In this document: piece after piece, positions 27,189 to 38,369 of the stretch
Layout: every line of letters begins with the position of its first letter
Numbering within the stretch: the stretch's first letter is position 1
Assembly: GCA_029245955.1 (NCBI GenBank)
Contig: JAQWOH010000019.1
Location: forward strand, 234,835 to 298,834
DNA: 64,000 nt
Source: Fuerstiella sp.
GTDB taxonomy: Bacteria; Planctomycetota; Planctomycetia; Planctomycetales; Planctomycetaceae
Direction: 5' to 3'
Program-made: the position numbers and the translations under genes
Notes under the pieces: generated by a model
Seen by the model: the letters and a program-made list of their open reading frames with translations, nothing else
Told to the model about the DNA's origin: nothing
Database searches by the model: none

Positions 27189-28703
27189 ATGAACGAAACG
27201 GGTTTGAGTCTGCAGCAACTGCTGCCGGAACCACAATTCATCAACTGTTGCGACATTGCGGTCCTGCGCGTTTCTACGGACAGCCGCAGTGTCGTTCCCG
27301 GCGATGTGTTTATCGCTGTCGCCGGCAGTACGTTCGACGGACATTCCTTCATTGATGAGGCGATCGCGGGAGGCGCGACCGCTATCGTGGTCCAGCGACG
27401 CATAGAACACGCCACTGTTCCTCAGTGCGTTGTAAGCTGTGCGGCAACTGCCCATGCTGTGATTTCGATGGCCCTTGCCGTCGGTCAGCAGCAGTTGACG
27501 ACCGTGGCGGGAGTCACCGGAACCAATGGCAAGACAACAACGTCATGGATGTTACGTTCGATCCTGGAATCGGCCGGTCACCGTACCGGTCTTGTAGGCA
27601 CCATCTGCATGAATGATGGACTCGATTCCAGTCCGTCGTCTCTGACAACACCATCTGCAGGGATTCTGGCCGACCATTTTCGTCGAATGAAGCTGGCACT
27701 GACTTCGCATTGTGCGATTGAGATCAGCAGTCACGCTCTGGTACAGAAACGGTGTGCGGGAATTCAACTGTCTGCTGCCGCGATTACGAATGTGACTCAG
27801 GATCACTACGACTATCACGGAACAGCTGAGGCGTATCAGTCAGCGAAAGCTGACATCGCCGGTCTTCTTTATCCGGACGCACCGTTGCTGCTGAATGCGG
27901 ACGATCCCGGCTGCCGAAGGATCACGGAACGTTTCGATAATGAGGCACGTATCGTGACCTACGGAATCGACAACTCAGAGGCGGAACTGCAGTCGACAGT
28001 GCTGAGAAGAACTCACCGTTCTCAGCGTGTACGATTGAATCTGGCTCAGGGTGATGCAGAATTCCGTCTCAGGCTTATAGGCCAACATAACGTCTCCAAC
28101 TGTCTGGCGGCGGCCGGGCTCGCAGAGCAGCTGGGAATCAGTCTTGCACACATCGTGGACGGACTTGAGGCTCTTCACGCCGTTCCCGGACGTGTCGAAC
28201 GAATTGATGAAGGCCAGGCATTCCAGGTGCTGGTGGACTATGCTCACACCCCCGACGCACTCGCACAGTGTCTCAACGCTGTACGCGACTTTGTGCCAGG
28301 CCGACTTATCTGCGTGTTCGGCGCAGGAGGTGAACGCGACCGCAGCAAGCGGCCCCTGATGGCGCGGGCAGCAACGGCTGCGGACGTGGTCATCGTGACA
28401 TCTGACAATCCTCGCAGCGAAGATCCCGGTCAGATCATTACGGACATCACTGACGGCTTCTCCGCAGACGCCGTGTACGCGTCAGAAGTAGATCGCCATG
28501 AAGCCATTTCAGTGGCACTGAGTCAGGCTGAACCAGGTGACATGGTCGTTGTCGCCGGCAGGGGACATGAGCATTCACAGCAAACTGCCGGCGCGGTGCT
28601 GTCGTTCGACGACCGCGAGGTGGTCCGCAAATTGTTACGCGCAACAGATTCGACAACTGTAGACGATCTGCAGCCGCGGTTCTCCGTTCAGAGGTCGGCA
28701 TGA
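27189..28703 (+). CDS. murE: UDP-N-acetylmuramoyl-L-alanyl-D-glutamate--2,6-diaminopimelate ligase
   Basis: The ATG at 27189 (AGGA eight bases upstream) gives 504 residues; the ATG at 27180 is an alternative. Mur-ligase features in order: STDSRSV with GDVFIAV in the N-terminal UDP-binding domain, P-loop GTNGKTT (about 111-117), AIEISSHAL, the catalytic AITNVTQDHYDYHG, DYAHTPDAL and, in the C-terminal domain, DNPRSEDP (406-413). The DNPR motif indicates meso-diaminopimelate as the added amino acid. The enzyme acts in the cytoplasm in peptidoglycan stem-peptide synthesis. murF lies 310 bases downstream, but mraY, murD and ftsW do not follow. Confidence 0.95.
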   Translation: MNETGLSLQQLLPEPQFINCCDIAVLRVSTDSRSVVPGDVFIAVAGSTFDGHSFIDEAIAGGATAIVVQRRIEHATVPQCVVSCAATAHAVISMALAVGQQQLTTVAGVTGTNGKTTTSWMLRSILESAGHRTGLVGTICMNDGLDSSPSSLTTPSAGILADHFRRMKLALTSHCAIEISSHALVQKRCAGIQLSAAAITNVTQDHYDYHGTAEAYQSAKADIAGLLYPDAPLLLNADDPGCRRITERFDNEARIVTYGIDNSEAELQSTVLRRTHRSQRVRLNLAQGDAEFRLRLIGQHNVSNCLAAAGLAEQLGISLAHIVDGLEALHAVPGRVERIDEGQAFQVLVDYAHTPDALAQCLNAVRDFVPGRLICVFGAGGERDRSKRPLMARAATAADVVIVTSDNPRSEDPGQIITDITDGFSADAVYASEVDRHEAISVALSQAEPGDMVVVAGRGHEHSQQTAGAVLSFDDREVVRKLLRATDSTTVDDLQPRFSVQRSA

Positions 28704-29013
28704 ACCGGTTCCGATGTTCGCCAGGTACTGTCCCCGAGTGTTCGAATGCCGGAACGGTGACGGCTTGCCATACTGTGGCGACCGGGACCGTCCGGGTGGA
28801 ACCGAAAAAGCGTCACATCGGTAATCCGTGCGGGCATATCAGAATAAGGTCTGTCGGTGTCGTCGGAATTGATCAAATTGGACTTATCCGTGCATTCGCC
28901 CCACGACGATGTCAGGGGCAGCATCAGTCTGCCAATGTCGGCAATAATTGCCGCACTGGCATTCAGAAAGAAATGCCCTTGGCTCAACGATGCGGAAAAG
29001 GCTGACTTGAACG
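28704..29013. other. Gap between murE and murF
   Basis: Open frames here (for example 28700-29005, overlapping the murE stop by ATGA) show no recognised domain and unconvincing composition. The gap is long for a mur operon and could be decayed sequence or hold an internal promoter. Confidence 0.35.
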
Positions 29014-30411
29014 ATGCATCCGTTAACTGTCAAACACGTTTGCGAAATTGTTGATGGCACGATCTGTGGCGACGTCATGTCCGCCGCCATTGTGGACGGT
29101 TGCGTCATTGACAGTCGGCACGTACAGCAGGGCGACGTTTTCATCGCCCTGCCGGGAAAGCGGACCCACGGCGTCGAGTTCTGTGCCGCTGCACTGCGTG
29201 ACGGGGCTGAGGTCGTCATAGTGGATGCGTCTGAGGCAGACGCGTGTCGCACCCCACATATCCGGGTCGCGGATGCTGAGATAGCGCTCGCACGACTTGG
29301 TTGCCAGAATCGTCAGACAACTGACGCACTGGTGACAGCAGTCACAGGCAGCGTGGGCAAGACAACAGCACGTCGCATGATTTCAGCCATGCTCGAGTCT
29401 GTACACACAGGGATTCAGAGTCCCCGAAACTTCAACAATCACCTGGGAGTACCGATCAGTCTGCTGGAACTTCAGGCCGGTGACGAATTCGCAGTTATCG
29501 AAATCGGATCGTCCGCACCGGGTGAGGTGGAAATGCTGGCGTCGATCGCGCGCCCGGAATTCGCCGTTGTCACGAACATAAGTCCTGCCCACCTTGACGG
29601 GTTTAAATCATTGAAGGCCGTGCAGCAGGAAAAGCGGGCAATTATCGCGTCTCTTGCAGAAGATGGTGTGGCCTTCCTGAATGCTGATGATCCTCTTGTC
29701 GCAGAGATGGAGAAATCGGCGCCCGGACGTGTCGTCACGTTTGGCACGGGAAAAACGGCCGAGGTTCGCGCAACGGGAATACGGGTGTCCGATGATGCTC
29801 TGACACTGACAGTGGACGATGATGAATACACAGTGCGCGCCTGCGGTCGGCATAATGTGTCGAATGTGCTGGCAGCCATCGCCATTGGGCTGGAAGTGGG
29901 CATTGCTCCCGAACAGATCAATGCCGGTCTTGCAACATACGAGCCTGAACCGGGGCGGTGTTGTCCGCTGCAGATCGGCGGATGGACCGTAGTCGACGAC
30001 ACATATAACGCCAGCCCGGCTTCCGTCAGCGCGGCAATTCGCACGGCAGAAGAATTCACGCATTGCCGCCATCGCGTGCTGGTGCTGAATGACATGCTGG
30101 ACCTGGGCGAGCAGGCGGCCGATCTGCACTATGGCATGGGTGCAGCACTGGCATCGTCAAAGCTGGACCATATCGCCGTCACCGGGGACTTTTCCAGTCA
30201 CGTTGTCGACGGTTTCCTTGCGTGTGGCGGCTCGCAGAATCGAATTTCCTGCTTTACCAGTCTGTCACTATTGACTGCAATGCTTGGCTGCCTGCTGTGC
30301 GACGACGACCTTGTTCTGGTTAAGGGCTCACGTGCCACACGCATGGAGCAGGTTGTGGAATCACTCAGGCAGTTGGCCTGCGAAGATGTTGCGGCACGTC
30401 GAGCCGCTTAA
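29014..30411 (+). CDS. murF: UDP-N-acetylmuramoyl-tripeptide--D-alanyl-D-alanine ligase
   Basis: A 465-residue Mur ligase. The N-terminal domain has VIDSRHVQQGDVFIALPG; the ATP loop is TGSVGKTT (111-118). SPRNFNNHLGVPISLL and NISPAHLDGF are MurF-type motifs for substrate and metal, and VVDDTYNASPASVSAAI is the MurF hallmark in the C-terminal domain. It adds D-Ala-D-Ala to the UDP-MurNAc-tripeptide in the cytoplasm. It is co-directional with murE. The next gene is convergent, so the cell-wall cluster ends here. Confidence 0.95.
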   Translation: MHPLTVKHVCEIVDGTICGDVMSAAIVDGCVIDSRHVQQGDVFIALPGKRTHGVEFCAAALRDGAEVVIVDASEADACRTPHIRVADAEIALARLGCQNRQTTDALVTAVTGSVGKTTARRMISAMLESVHTGIQSPRNFNNHLGVPISLLELQAGDEFAVIEIGSSAPGEVEMLASIARPEFAVVTNISPAHLDGFKSLKAVQQEKRAIIASLAEDGVAFLNADDPLVAEMEKSAPGRVVTFGTGKTAEVRATGIRVSDDALTLTVDDDEYTVRACGRHNVSNVLAAIAIGLEVGIAPEQINAGLATYEPEPGRCCPLQIGGWTVVDDTYNASPASVSAAIRTAEEFTHCRHRVLVLNDMLDLGEQAADLHYGMGAALASSKLDHIAVTGDFSSHVVDGFLACGGSQNRISCFTSLSLLTAMLGCLLCDDDLVLVKGSRATRMEQVVESLRQLACEDVAARRAA

Positions 30412-30544
30412 CGCGTCGCACCGACATGCAGTAAGAAAGCGTCCGACACGTAGCGTCCTGCCTGAACTGCGGGGCGGGCGTTGTCCGCTGGTGGAACACC
30501 GCAGCGATCACGCTTGATGCGCAACTCAGATCCAGTCAGTGTTA

Positions 30545-31579
30545 TCACCCGTCTGCCAGTTCCCGATTCAGCACGTCGACCATCATCCGCAACCTGCCGA
30601 CTGCACGCCGATTGAATATAAACGACAGGCGAGCAAGGTCCTTCAGGTGTACGTCGTCAGCCTCCAGCTTGTGAGGTTTCGCTTTTTCAATCCGCCCGGA
30701 TGCCACAACATCCTGAAATTCATCATTCAGTCGCTCAACCAGTTCATCAGATGGTTCGCGGTGCAGTCTGAGTACCAGTTGATCGCGGACAAACCGCATG
30801 CTGTTATACACACTGTAGAATTCGAGAACTTCGTCGATGGCTTCCTCAACATCATCCGTCACCCTGAACAGACTCATGTCACTGGGGGAAATCATGCCCT
30901 TATCCAGCAGTTCCGACTGGATGTAGTCCAGCCAGCCCGACCAGTATGTACCGCCCGGTTTATCCAGAAACACCAGGGGCATCAGATCACGTTTACCCGT
31001 CTGGACCAGCGTCAGTGTTTCGAAAGCTTCGTCCTGAGTGCCAAAGCCGCCCGGACAGGAAACGACGGCATGAACTTCCTTCACAAACAGCAGCTTGCGT
31101 GTAAAGAAGTACTTCAGATTGACCAGTTTGTCGTCCCCTTCAATGATGGAGTTGGCTTCCTGTTCAAAAGGCAGCAGAATGTTCAGTCCCATTGCCATTT
31201 CGCGACCGGAACCGGCATGAGCGGCCTCCATGATGCCACCACCGGCGCCCGTAACCACCATCCACCCCTCTTCAGCGACGCGTTTGCCAAACAGCTCTGC
31301 CTGCTGCCACTCGGGCGACTCCGGATCGGTTCGCGCGGACCCGAAAACGGTGACTTTTCGATTGCGCCGATACGGTGTAAACACCTTGAACGCATAGCGC
31401 AGTTCTCGCAGGGCACGACTCAGAATTTTCAGGTCGCCGCGTGTTGCACCATCGGCCGCCAGCTTGTCCGCTGTCGCCTTGATTTCCTGAATCAGCTCAG
31501 AATGTTCCCGAAGTTCCGAAACATGTTCGATCACCTCCAGTTCTGAATCACGCGGATGGGTGAGATGCTTTTTTGCCAT
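30545..31579 (-). CDS. LOG family nucleotide phosphoribohydrolase-like protein
   Basis: The ATG at 31579 is preceded by GGAGG ten bases upstream, giving 344 residues. The lysine-decarboxylase-like/LOG fold is clear: [28 protein letters not shown] and the catalytic PGGFGTQDE (176-184) with the preceding TRK. LOG proteins cleave nucleoside 5'-monophosphates (cytokinin riboside or AMP/GMP, as in PpnN). The N-terminal 75 residues and the C-terminal 90 residues are helical extensions, longer than minimal LOG proteins (about 190), closer to the TIGR00730 long group. It is convergent with murF and about 110 bases downstream of the STAS gene. Confidence 0.9.
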   Translation of the reverse strand: MAKKHLTHPRDSELEVIEHVSELREHSELIQEIKATADKLAADGATRGDLKILSRALRELRYAFKVFTPYRRNRKVTVFGSARTDPESPEWQQAELFGKRVAEEGWMVVTGAGGGIMEAAHAGSGREMAMGLNILLPFEQEANSIIEGDDKLVNLKYFFTRKLLFVKEVHAVVSCPGGFGTQDEAFETLTLVQTGKRDLMPLVFLDKPGGTYWSGWLDYIQSELLDKGMISPSDMSLFRVTDDVEEAIDEVLEFYSVYNSMRFVRDQLVLRLHREPSDELVERLNDEFQDVVASGRIEKAKPHKLEADDVHLKDLARLSFIFNRRAVGRLRMMVDVLNRELADG

Positions 31580-31689
31580 GTGCTCATTGCCTCCGTGCAA
31601 ATTCGATCGTCGCCAATGACATCCGCACGAATCAGCATGCCCGGCTCATCACATCAGCGATGGATCACCGCATAAACTCTTTCTGCCGG

Positions 31690-32055
31690 TCAGCCATCGA
31701 TCGCCTGCATGGCTTCGCTGCGAGTATCATAGATTGCCCAGATGGTATCCAAAGCGGTAATCTTCAGAAGTTCACGGGCCATGTCGTTGGCGCCACACAA
31801 GACCAGTTCACCGCCGCGACGTTTAAGAAACTTATGACAGCGCAGCAACAATGCCAAAAACACCGATCCGAAGTAGCCAACATCCACCAGGTCGACAATT
31901 ACAAGTGGAACTTCCTGGGTCGCCAGAGGGTCCATAATCACGTCGGCAGCCTGTTCAACAAGGTCCCAGTTGAGTGACTCAACGGTTTTTGCCGGGATGA
32001 CTACGACAACATTGCCGTGCCATTCGATTTCGAAACTGTCCAGAACTTCTGACAC
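31690..32055 (-). CDS. STAS domain protein (anti-sigma factor antagonist-like)
   Basis: A 121-residue single-domain protein starting with GTG with a GAGG site upstream. It follows the STAS pattern: a first strand [30 protein letters not shown], then [23 protein letters not shown] and the last helix [16 protein letters not shown]. The usual phosphorylatable Ser of SpoIIAA-like proteins falls at YFGS, so partner-switch phosphorylation is possible. No anti-sigma kinase is adjacent. It lies between the DUF11 protein gene and the LOG gene on the same strand. Confidence 0.88.
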   Translation of the reverse strand: MSEVLDSFEIEWHGNVVVVIPAKTVESLNWDLVEQAADVIMDPLATQEVPLVIVDLVDVGYFGSVFLALLLRCHKFLKRRGGELVLCGANDMARELLKITALDTIWAIYDTRSEAMQAIDG

Positions 32056-32273
32056 GGTTAACCTCTCAACAACAGGTATATTGCGGGCGCCGGAATGCTA
32101 TCAGAGACGTCACCCTACAACCAGTCAGAGCAGGGACAGTTTCCCCGGGACTGTTCTGCGGACCGCACGTGAGGAATAGCGGCGGGCGAGCAGTGCTTGT
32201 CGCGGTTCACTGCCGACGACCTGCCTCTGCCAGTAATTTTCCATCCAGCCGATTTGTCAGGACGTCGCGGTTC

Positions 32274-35222
32274 TTAAATGTCGTCGCGATACACGGTGAC
32301 GGACTCGGACACCACCAGCGGCTCCTGCATCTGACGATAGCGAACTTTGGCTTTGACGACACCGTTGCTGACCGGACGCGCCCCCGTCATTTTGATCTGG
32401 AAAGCCTGTTCCTTACCTGGTTGGATTCGTACAATCACATTGTACTGGACGACATTTCCGGCCAGAAGTTTGGCCTGAACAGATGAACTGCCAGCGCCGA
32501 CAACCTGGATTTCTTCCGGAACATCAATTGTCAGTTCAACGTCGGTTGCGTCAGCAGTACCGCGGTTATCAATCGTGACTGTGAAACCAAATGTTTCTCC
32601 CATCGCGACCGGCCCGCCAAGCTGGCTGATGTCTGCACTGACATTGTGCAGGTCTTCCACGACCGTTGTGGACACATAATCATCACTGCGGAAGCCGGCA
32701 TTTTCCAGAATCGTGACCGTACTTTCCCGGGAACCTGCGGATGTCGGCATCAATTCGATCTGCAACAGCTTCTGACGACCGGCACCGATTCGAGCAATAG
32801 CCCATGTTACGCTACTGGTGTCTGCGTCGTAACGACCTCCGTTGTCGGCACTGATAAAACGCATGCCATCGGGAACCAGCTCTACCACCTTGGCGTCGGT
32901 GGCATCAAAGTTCGTTTCATTTGTCACAACGTTCTCATACACACCAACTCGGCCGACGTAGCGGCGTTTCGGGCCACGGCGAACAATCTGCAGTTGGGCG
33001 CCGACGACGTTTGTCTGCCAGACTGCCTGTTCGCTGCTGGTGCCGGTCGCCGTCAGCTCTGCGTCTGTCTGATGCTCTCCGGGCTCACCTGCAACGACAG
33101 ACAGAATGATCTCCCGCTGCTCACCGGGCCTCATCGACTGGATTTCGTATTCAAGATCCCGGCCCTGCGGATGACTAAAGCCCCCGCCGTCAGGCAGCAG
33201 AGTACGCAGAAAAACGTCTCGCGCTTCGCCGGTGCCATCGTTCGTGATGACATATCGATATGTGACTTCTTCACCAAGCTTCACTTCCTTCGGACCGGTC
33301 ATCTGCAGACGCAGCCTGGGAGCAGTCACAACCGTTGTCGCCTGGACACGCGACTTGAATTTTACTGACGCCACTCCATCCAGTGTACCTTCTCCGGTAG
33401 GCGTGACCTGAACCTTAATTTCTTCGGTGTCGCCAGGCTCGATGACATCATAATGCCAGATGAGCTTGCCGGTGGAACGATCGAAATCCGATTGAGGTCG
33501 CGCACCATCCACCTGCACGCTGCCGGGGACCTCATCTTCAACAATGACCTCATACGCAGTGGCATCGCCTTCGTTACGGACAAAAATGCTGTACTCAAGC
33601 GGTGAACCGACAGACGCATTCTTGGGGGCAGTCTTTTGCAATACCAGATTAGGCCGCATAACGCCTGAAATGACCTGAATGTCGGCAGCCGTATTCTGCC
33701 GCACTTCGTCACGGGTGGATACCCTCCCTGGTGTCGCTGCTGATGGTTGAGCGTTAAATGTGCGAGGACTGAGATCTGACTGCCCGGGAGATGTCAGCGG
33801 TGGAGTTTCTTCGAATGGCCGCGAAAATGGACGAGCATCGAGAGCGTCTCCCGGACGGTCCGCGGGAAAGCGTTCCGCACTGTCTGGTGTTTGAGGATAG
33901 CCGCTGTTCGGAAAACTGTTATTGGTGCCGGGAATCGTGTTTTCCGACTCAGTAGTAAAGGAGGGTTTCGGCAACTTCAACGGCGATGTTGCCGGCAATT
34001 CAGGTACGGTCTGCAGGTCGCCGTTCGGGGCCGGAAGATCTTCCGCAAATGGCAGAGCCGAGTCGTCGCCTGGCGCTGTCGTCTGCGGGGCCGAATCCAC
34101 AGTAATCGAGCCAGGGATATCCAGACCTGCGTCAGAATCGTTTGAGAACACCGGCACGGGCCTGGTTGACGGTTCACGTGGTGTTGGCACCAAAGCCGGT
34201 GGAGCGGGACGGCTGTCACTGAATGTGTCGGTGGCTTCCGGATCCGTCGGGGCAGGCAGTCCGGGAAACGGATTGTCCTGCTGTCCCGTCGGTGCCACCG
34301 CTTCTGGCTGCCCGCCGAAAGGCTGGTTCTCCGGCTCCAGGTCAAACATTGGCACCTCGTCATTCAGCGAACGCGGCGGTTCATCTGCTGGTGCTGGTTT
34401 CAGCTGAGGTTCAACGGCACCATAAAATGGGGCAGTAGCCGGCTGTGGCAGCGTGACGGTTTCCGTGGGTGTTGTGCCCACTGTCCCACTTTCTTCTTGA
34501 CTAAAGAACAGGAACTGATCAGTTTTCTTTTGTGCCGGGACGGCCAGATCTGCGGACTGTTCCGTGGTTACTTCACGTTCCCCGTCCAGTACGCCCTGAG
34601 CATCCGCAGCAGCTCCAAACAACGGGAATGAGGAATTGGCAGAGTCTTCTTCAACAACATTGGGAGTTGGTCGCAGCACCCCTGGCTGATCGTCGGAGGC
34701 TGATGTCGACGAGGGCATAACGGACGTAACGTCATCTGCGAACGCTGGTTCCTCCACAAAACCCGCCCGTTCGACAGCAAGCGGATGGCGGTCGCCGAAT
34801 TGAGCAGCCGCAGCTGGTGCGACCTGCGTTTGCATCGGCGCAAAAGGATTACCGTCCGGGGCGATCTGATCGGACCTGACAGTCGTGTCTATTGGCGGAG
34901 TAAAGTCCCCGGGAGGTACAGGTTCGCTGTGCAACTGTTCGTCAGCCGAAGTCATTGTTTCATTAAGCGGCGGTTCCGTAACGTCGAACCCCTGTGCGTC
35001 GTTGTCGAAACTTTCTATCGCTCGGTCGAATTCGGACGTTGTCGTTGCTGCGGTCAGCGACTGCTCACCGGATTGCGCGACCAAGCCTCTCAGTGGTGCG
35101 TCAGTGGACTTGTCAGCGGCGGAATCCAGGCGCGACAGTCGGTTTTGAACTTCCAGAGTGACCAGGCTGCCAATGCCAATCACGCCGACAACCGAAACTG
35201 TTTTCCAGAATGAAGCTTGCAT
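32274..35222 (-). CDS. Large DUF11-repeat surface or secreted protein
   Basis: A 982-residue protein with an N-terminal membrane anchor or uncleaved signal (FWKTVSVVGVIGIGSLVTL). Residues about 30-510 are low-complexity, rich in Pro, Asp, Thr and Gln, with no predicted fold. Residues about 520-980 hold at least four immunoglobulin-like DUF11/CARDB-type repeats (NLVLQKTAPKNASVGSPLEY, RLRLQMTGPKEVKLGEEVTY, a third around LQIVRRGPKRRYVGRVG and a fourth around VSADISQLGGPVAMGETF). Such repeats usually form stalks on the cell surface. The gene is monocistronic as far as can be seen, with 1.1 kb of empty sequence upstream. Confidence 0.9.
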   Translation of the reverse strand: MQASFWKTVSVVGVIGIGSLVTLEVQNRLSRLDSAADKSTDAPLRGLVAQSGEQSLTAATTTSEFDRAIESFDNDAQGFDVTEPPLNETMTSADEQLHSEPVPPGDFTPPIDTTVRSDQIAPDGNPFAPMQTQVAPAAAAQFGDRHPLAVERAGFVEEPAFADDVTSVMPSSTSASDDQPGVLRPTPNVVEEDSANSSFPLFGAAADAQGVLDGEREVTTEQSADLAVPAQKKTDQFLFFSQEESGTVGTTPTETVTLPQPATAPFYGAVEPQLKPAPADEPPRSLNDEVPMFDLEPENQPFGGQPEAVAPTGQQDNPFPGLPAPTDPEATDTFSDSRPAPPALVPTPREPSTRPVPVFSNDSDAGLDIPGSITVDSAPQTTAPGDDSALPFAEDLPAPNGDLQTVPELPATSPLKLPKPSFTTESENTIPGTNNSFPNSGYPQTPDSAERFPADRPGDALDARPFSRPFEETPPLTSPGQSDLSPRTFNAQPSAATPGRVSTRDEVRQNTAADIQVISGVMRPNLVLQKTAPKNASVGSPLEYSIFVRNEGDATAYEVIVEDEVPGSVQVDGARPQSDFDRSTGKLIWHYDVIEPGDTEEIKVQVTPTGEGTLDGVASVKFKSRVQATTVVTAPRLRLQMTGPKEVKLGEEVTYRYVITNDGTGEARDVFLRTLLPDGGGFSHPQGRDLEYEIQSMRPGEQREIILSVVAGEPGEHQTDAELTATGTSSEQAVWQTNVVGAQLQIVRRGPKRRYVGRVGVYENVVTNETNFDATDAKVVELVPDGMRFISADNGGRYDADTSSVTWAIARIGAGRQKLLQIELMPTSAGSRESTVTILENAGFRSDDYVSTTVVEDLHNVSADISQLGGPVAMGETFGFTVTIDNRGTADATDVELTIDVPEEIQVVGAGSSSVQAKLLAGNVVQYNVIVRIQPGKEQAFQIKMTGARPVSNGVVKAKVRYRQMQEPLVVSESVTVYRDDI

Positions 35223-36323
35223 GGGAATCCTTCCCCTGCCATGAAAATGATGGCGCGACGCCCCCGTCAGACATCGCCAAACGTCCGTATCTCTCCTGCA
35301 CTTCTACCAGATATGCGAAATCACCGAAAGACGTGTTTCGGCAGCAGAAACTTGACAATTCAGCAATTTCCGCACGTCGAAAAGTTACTTCGAACCGCCG
35401 ATCACGAGGAACGGGCAACGTGAGTCATTCCACGCTCTATGCTCAGGTCGCCACAGTGTCGATCCGATGGACAGCCTGCGGTTCGCCGATTTTCGGAAAT
35501 CCCCGCCCGCAGGAACGATTTCCGAAAGAACGTGACCGGCGGGGCTCGCTGGCCCGTTCCCATTCGTTCCTTGACAACTCAACTGCTTTAAAAGCAATTC
35601 CCAGACGTATCGAATCATCCAGACGATGAATCGAATTTGCTCACAACAGCGAAGCTCTGGAAAACCTGAAGCACTTGACCTCAGTGCGATTCTGAAATCT
35701 ATGGTTCGAAGTTGCGCTAAGATTGATGACGCACGAGAGTTTGTGGCCGCGGCCGTGCCGCTTTTAAGAGATGCCCTATGTGCATCCTCCGGCAAACACG
35801 ACTTTCCGGCAGCGCAGGCCCTGTATCAGGGCATCATCGTCAGGCGTCCGTATCCGGTCGGGTCGGGTCGACTTTGGAACGTTCCGAAGAAGACTATGCT
35901 CAGCTGAAGTTCGCAGCGCAATGACACGAAATCTTTCTGAACGGCCACCATGGTTCCGCCCAGGAACGCGAACTGTCTACCAGCAAGTTACATGAGACAC
36001 ACAGATTTCCTGGCGTACAGCTGCAGCCACCAAAGCAAGTTTGATCAGAGCCTGCGGTGCAGGCACAGCAGCAGTTACTCAGCGACTCCGTATATGAGCT
36101 GATGAAAATCTTCGAGGGGCGCACCGGCAACGGGGCAAAGCGGCGTATACGGCAGACATCCTGGTGAAACAATCAGACGATCAGGAAGTGATCAGGCAAA
36201 TGTCTCAGACCGCCTTCGACCTCGTGCGTCTGATGTTCCCAACCCATGAGGGAATCAGTATGAAATTCGGCATATCGAATTCGCGTATGGAGTATGTGGA
36301 AAGTGCCGAATGCGGCCTGCTGA
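35223..36323. other. Long gene-poor region between DUF11 gene and guaA
   Basis: Around 1.1 kb. Open frames such as 35626-35907 and 36164-36361 (plus) are short and unrecognised; some stretches, for example VYELMKIFEGRTGNGAK around 36090-36140, look protein-like but lack a proper frame. It may include decayed coding sequence. It should also contain the promoter of the DUF11 gene near its left end. Confidence 0.35.
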
Positions 36324-37919
36324 CTATTCCCACTCAATCGTTGACGGCGGTTTTGAGCTAACGTCGTAGACGAGTCGATTGATACCGCGAACCGAGTTGA
36401 TGATGCGTGTGGAAATTCGCTGCAGCACTTCATGCGGAAACGGAAACCAGTCGGCCGTCATGAAATCTTCCGATTCAATCGCACGAATGGCGGCCACATT
36501 TTCATAAGTGCGGGAGTCACCCATCACGCCGACACTTTGCACCGGAAGGAGTACGACAAATGCCTGCTGAATATCCCGATACAGCCCCGCCGTATGCAGC
36601 TCTTCGATCAGAATCGCGTCGGCTTCGCGAATGATGTCCAGCCGTTCTTCAGTGACTTCGCCCAGACACCGTACGGCCAGTCCCGGGCCGGGAAACGGAT
36701 GTCGCCAGACCATCTGTTCCGGCAGGCCCAGTTCCAGTCCCATGCGCCGCACCTCGTCCTTGAACAGATCTCGAACGGGTTCGATCAATTCAAAGCCCAG
36801 TTCTTCCGGCAATCCGCCGACGTTGTGGTGCGATTTAATTGTGGCGGCTGGTCCGTCGGGGTTCGCCCCGCTTTCGATGACGTCGGGATAAAGCGTTCCC
36901 TGTGCAAGGAACTTTGCGTTTGGAATCGACTTGGCTTCATCACGAAAACAATCAATGAAAACCTTGCCGATAATTTTGCGTTTTGTCTGCGGGTCGGAGA
37001 CACCGGCGAGTTCCGTCAGGAAACGCTCGCGTGCATCAACGACGTGCAAATCTGTCTTAAAGTGATCTGAAAAGTGCTCCTCAACCTGTTCACGTTCACC
37101 TTTTCGCAGCAATCCGTTATCGACAAAAATACATGACAACTGGTCACCAATGGCTTCTGAGATCAGCGCTGCCACAACCGACGAGTCCACCCCGCCCGAC
37201 AGACCGCAAATGACCTGGTCCGTGCCGACAACGTCTCGGATCAGTTGCTTCTGCTGTTCAATTAACGACGAAATCCTCCACGAACCACTGCAGCCGCAGA
37301 TGTCCCTCACGAAGTTCCCAAGTACCAGCGCACCGTGTTCAGTATGCGTGACCTCCGGATGAAACTGAATTCCGTAGATGGGCAGATCCTGATGCTGAAT
37401 GGCAGCATTCGGACAGGTTTCTGTTGCGGCAATCACGTTGAACTTTCCGGCCACAGTATCCACCTGGTCACCGTGACTCATCCACGCCGTAAATGTTTCC
37501 GGAATGCCGGCAAACAGTGCATTAACCGAAGTTGTCGAACACGGCGCTCTTCCGAATTCACGCGAGTCTGCCGACTGAATTCGGCCGCCAAGCGTCTGGC
37601 ACATCAACTGCATGCCGTAGCAGATTCCAAGAACCGGAATTCCCAGGTCAAAAATGGCTGAATCAACTTTTGGTGCGCCGTCGCCATACACGCTGGCGGG
37701 ACCACCGGACAGGATCAGTCCTTTCGGTGCCAGTTCGCGAATTCGGTCTGCCGTCAGGTCATGGCGCACAATTTTACAAAGCACATTGTTGTCACGAACA
37801 CGCCGGGCAATAAGCTGAGCAGTCTGAGAACCAAAGTCCAGGACGAGGACGACGTCGTCCTGCTGGCAAGAGTTGACGCCGGCTGCTGAGGAGTTGTCAG
37901 CCGATGCAGATTCAGTCAT
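36324..37919 (-). CDS. guaA: GMP synthase (glutamine-hydrolysing)
   Basis: The ATG at 37919 gives 531 residues; a TTG at 37940 adds seven. The glutamine amidotransferase domain has [17 protein letters not shown], the nucleophile in GICYGMQLM (Cys about 100) and HPEVTHT (about 187). The ATP-pyrophosphatase domain has the P-loop SGGVDSSV (about 241-248), and the C-terminal dimerisation domain ends in PPSTIEWE, the invariant end of GuaA. It converts XMP to GMP in purine synthesis. It stands alone between two gene-poor stretches. Confidence 0.97.
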   Translation of the reverse strand: MTESASADNSSAAGVNSCQQDDVVLVLDFGSQTAQLIARRVRDNNVLCKIVRHDLTADRIRELAPKGLILSGGPASVYGDGAPKVDSAIFDLGIPVLGICYGMQLMCQTLGGRIQSADSREFGRAPCSTTSVNALFAGIPETFTAWMSHGDQVDTVAGKFNVIAATETCPNAAIQHQDLPIYGIQFHPEVTHTEHGALVLGNFVRDICGCSGSWRISSLIEQQKQLIRDVVGTDQVICGLSGGVDSSVVAALISEAIGDQLSCIFVDNGLLRKGEREQVEEHFSDHFKTDLHVVDARERFLTELAGVSDPQTKRKIIGKVFIDCFRDEAKSIPNAKFLAQGTLYPDVIESGANPDGPAATIKSHHNVGGLPEELGFELIEPVRDLFKDEVRRMGLELGLPEQMVWRHPFPGPGLAVRCLGEVTEERLDIIREADAILIEELHTAGLYRDIQQAFVVLLPVQSVGVMGDSRTYENVAAIRAIESEDFMTADWFPFPHEVLQRISTRIINSVRGINRLVYDVSSKPPSTIEWE

Positions 37920-38369
37920 TTCTGTCGTTCGCTTGTTCAAATCTCATGGGTCAATGAAGCAACAAAGACCAGACCTCGCGAAGAGACCTGGCCCACCAAT
38001 ACGGTTTCTGAGTTGGTACCAATTTGCCGCGCACTCAGTAGAGTGACGATTACTTTACATGATCGTGTTCGCGTCGTGCGACAACGCAGGAATCGATCGG
38101 TATTGTTATCTGCTGACGACACAGAAAAGAGATTATGAGCGAGGAGCAGGGGTCAATGTTAACGATCGTGCAGCTCTATTCAAGAGATCAGGCTTAGCAA
38201 CAGATTGTTGGGTCCCTCGCCGTACTTTCCCTAAGAAACCATAATCTCTCCTGTTATCCTCGGTTTTCCCGGGTGTACTGACATAGCAGGTCGCCAGTTT
38301 CCCGGCCATCGATCGATTGAACCGCTTCAGACAGTTGGAATCTGAGTTGAGGGTCCCCCCCAGAGGCAG
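37920..38369. other. Intergenic region between guaA and the prenyltransferase-repeat gene
   Basis: About 450 bases between divergent genes. No recognisable coding sequence or RNA gene. Promoters for both directions are expected here. Confidence 0.35.

Noticed and set aside
28700..29005. Plus-strand frame overlapping the murE stop by ATGA
   Set aside because: The coupling geometry is tempting, but the composition is not protein-like and no family is recognised.
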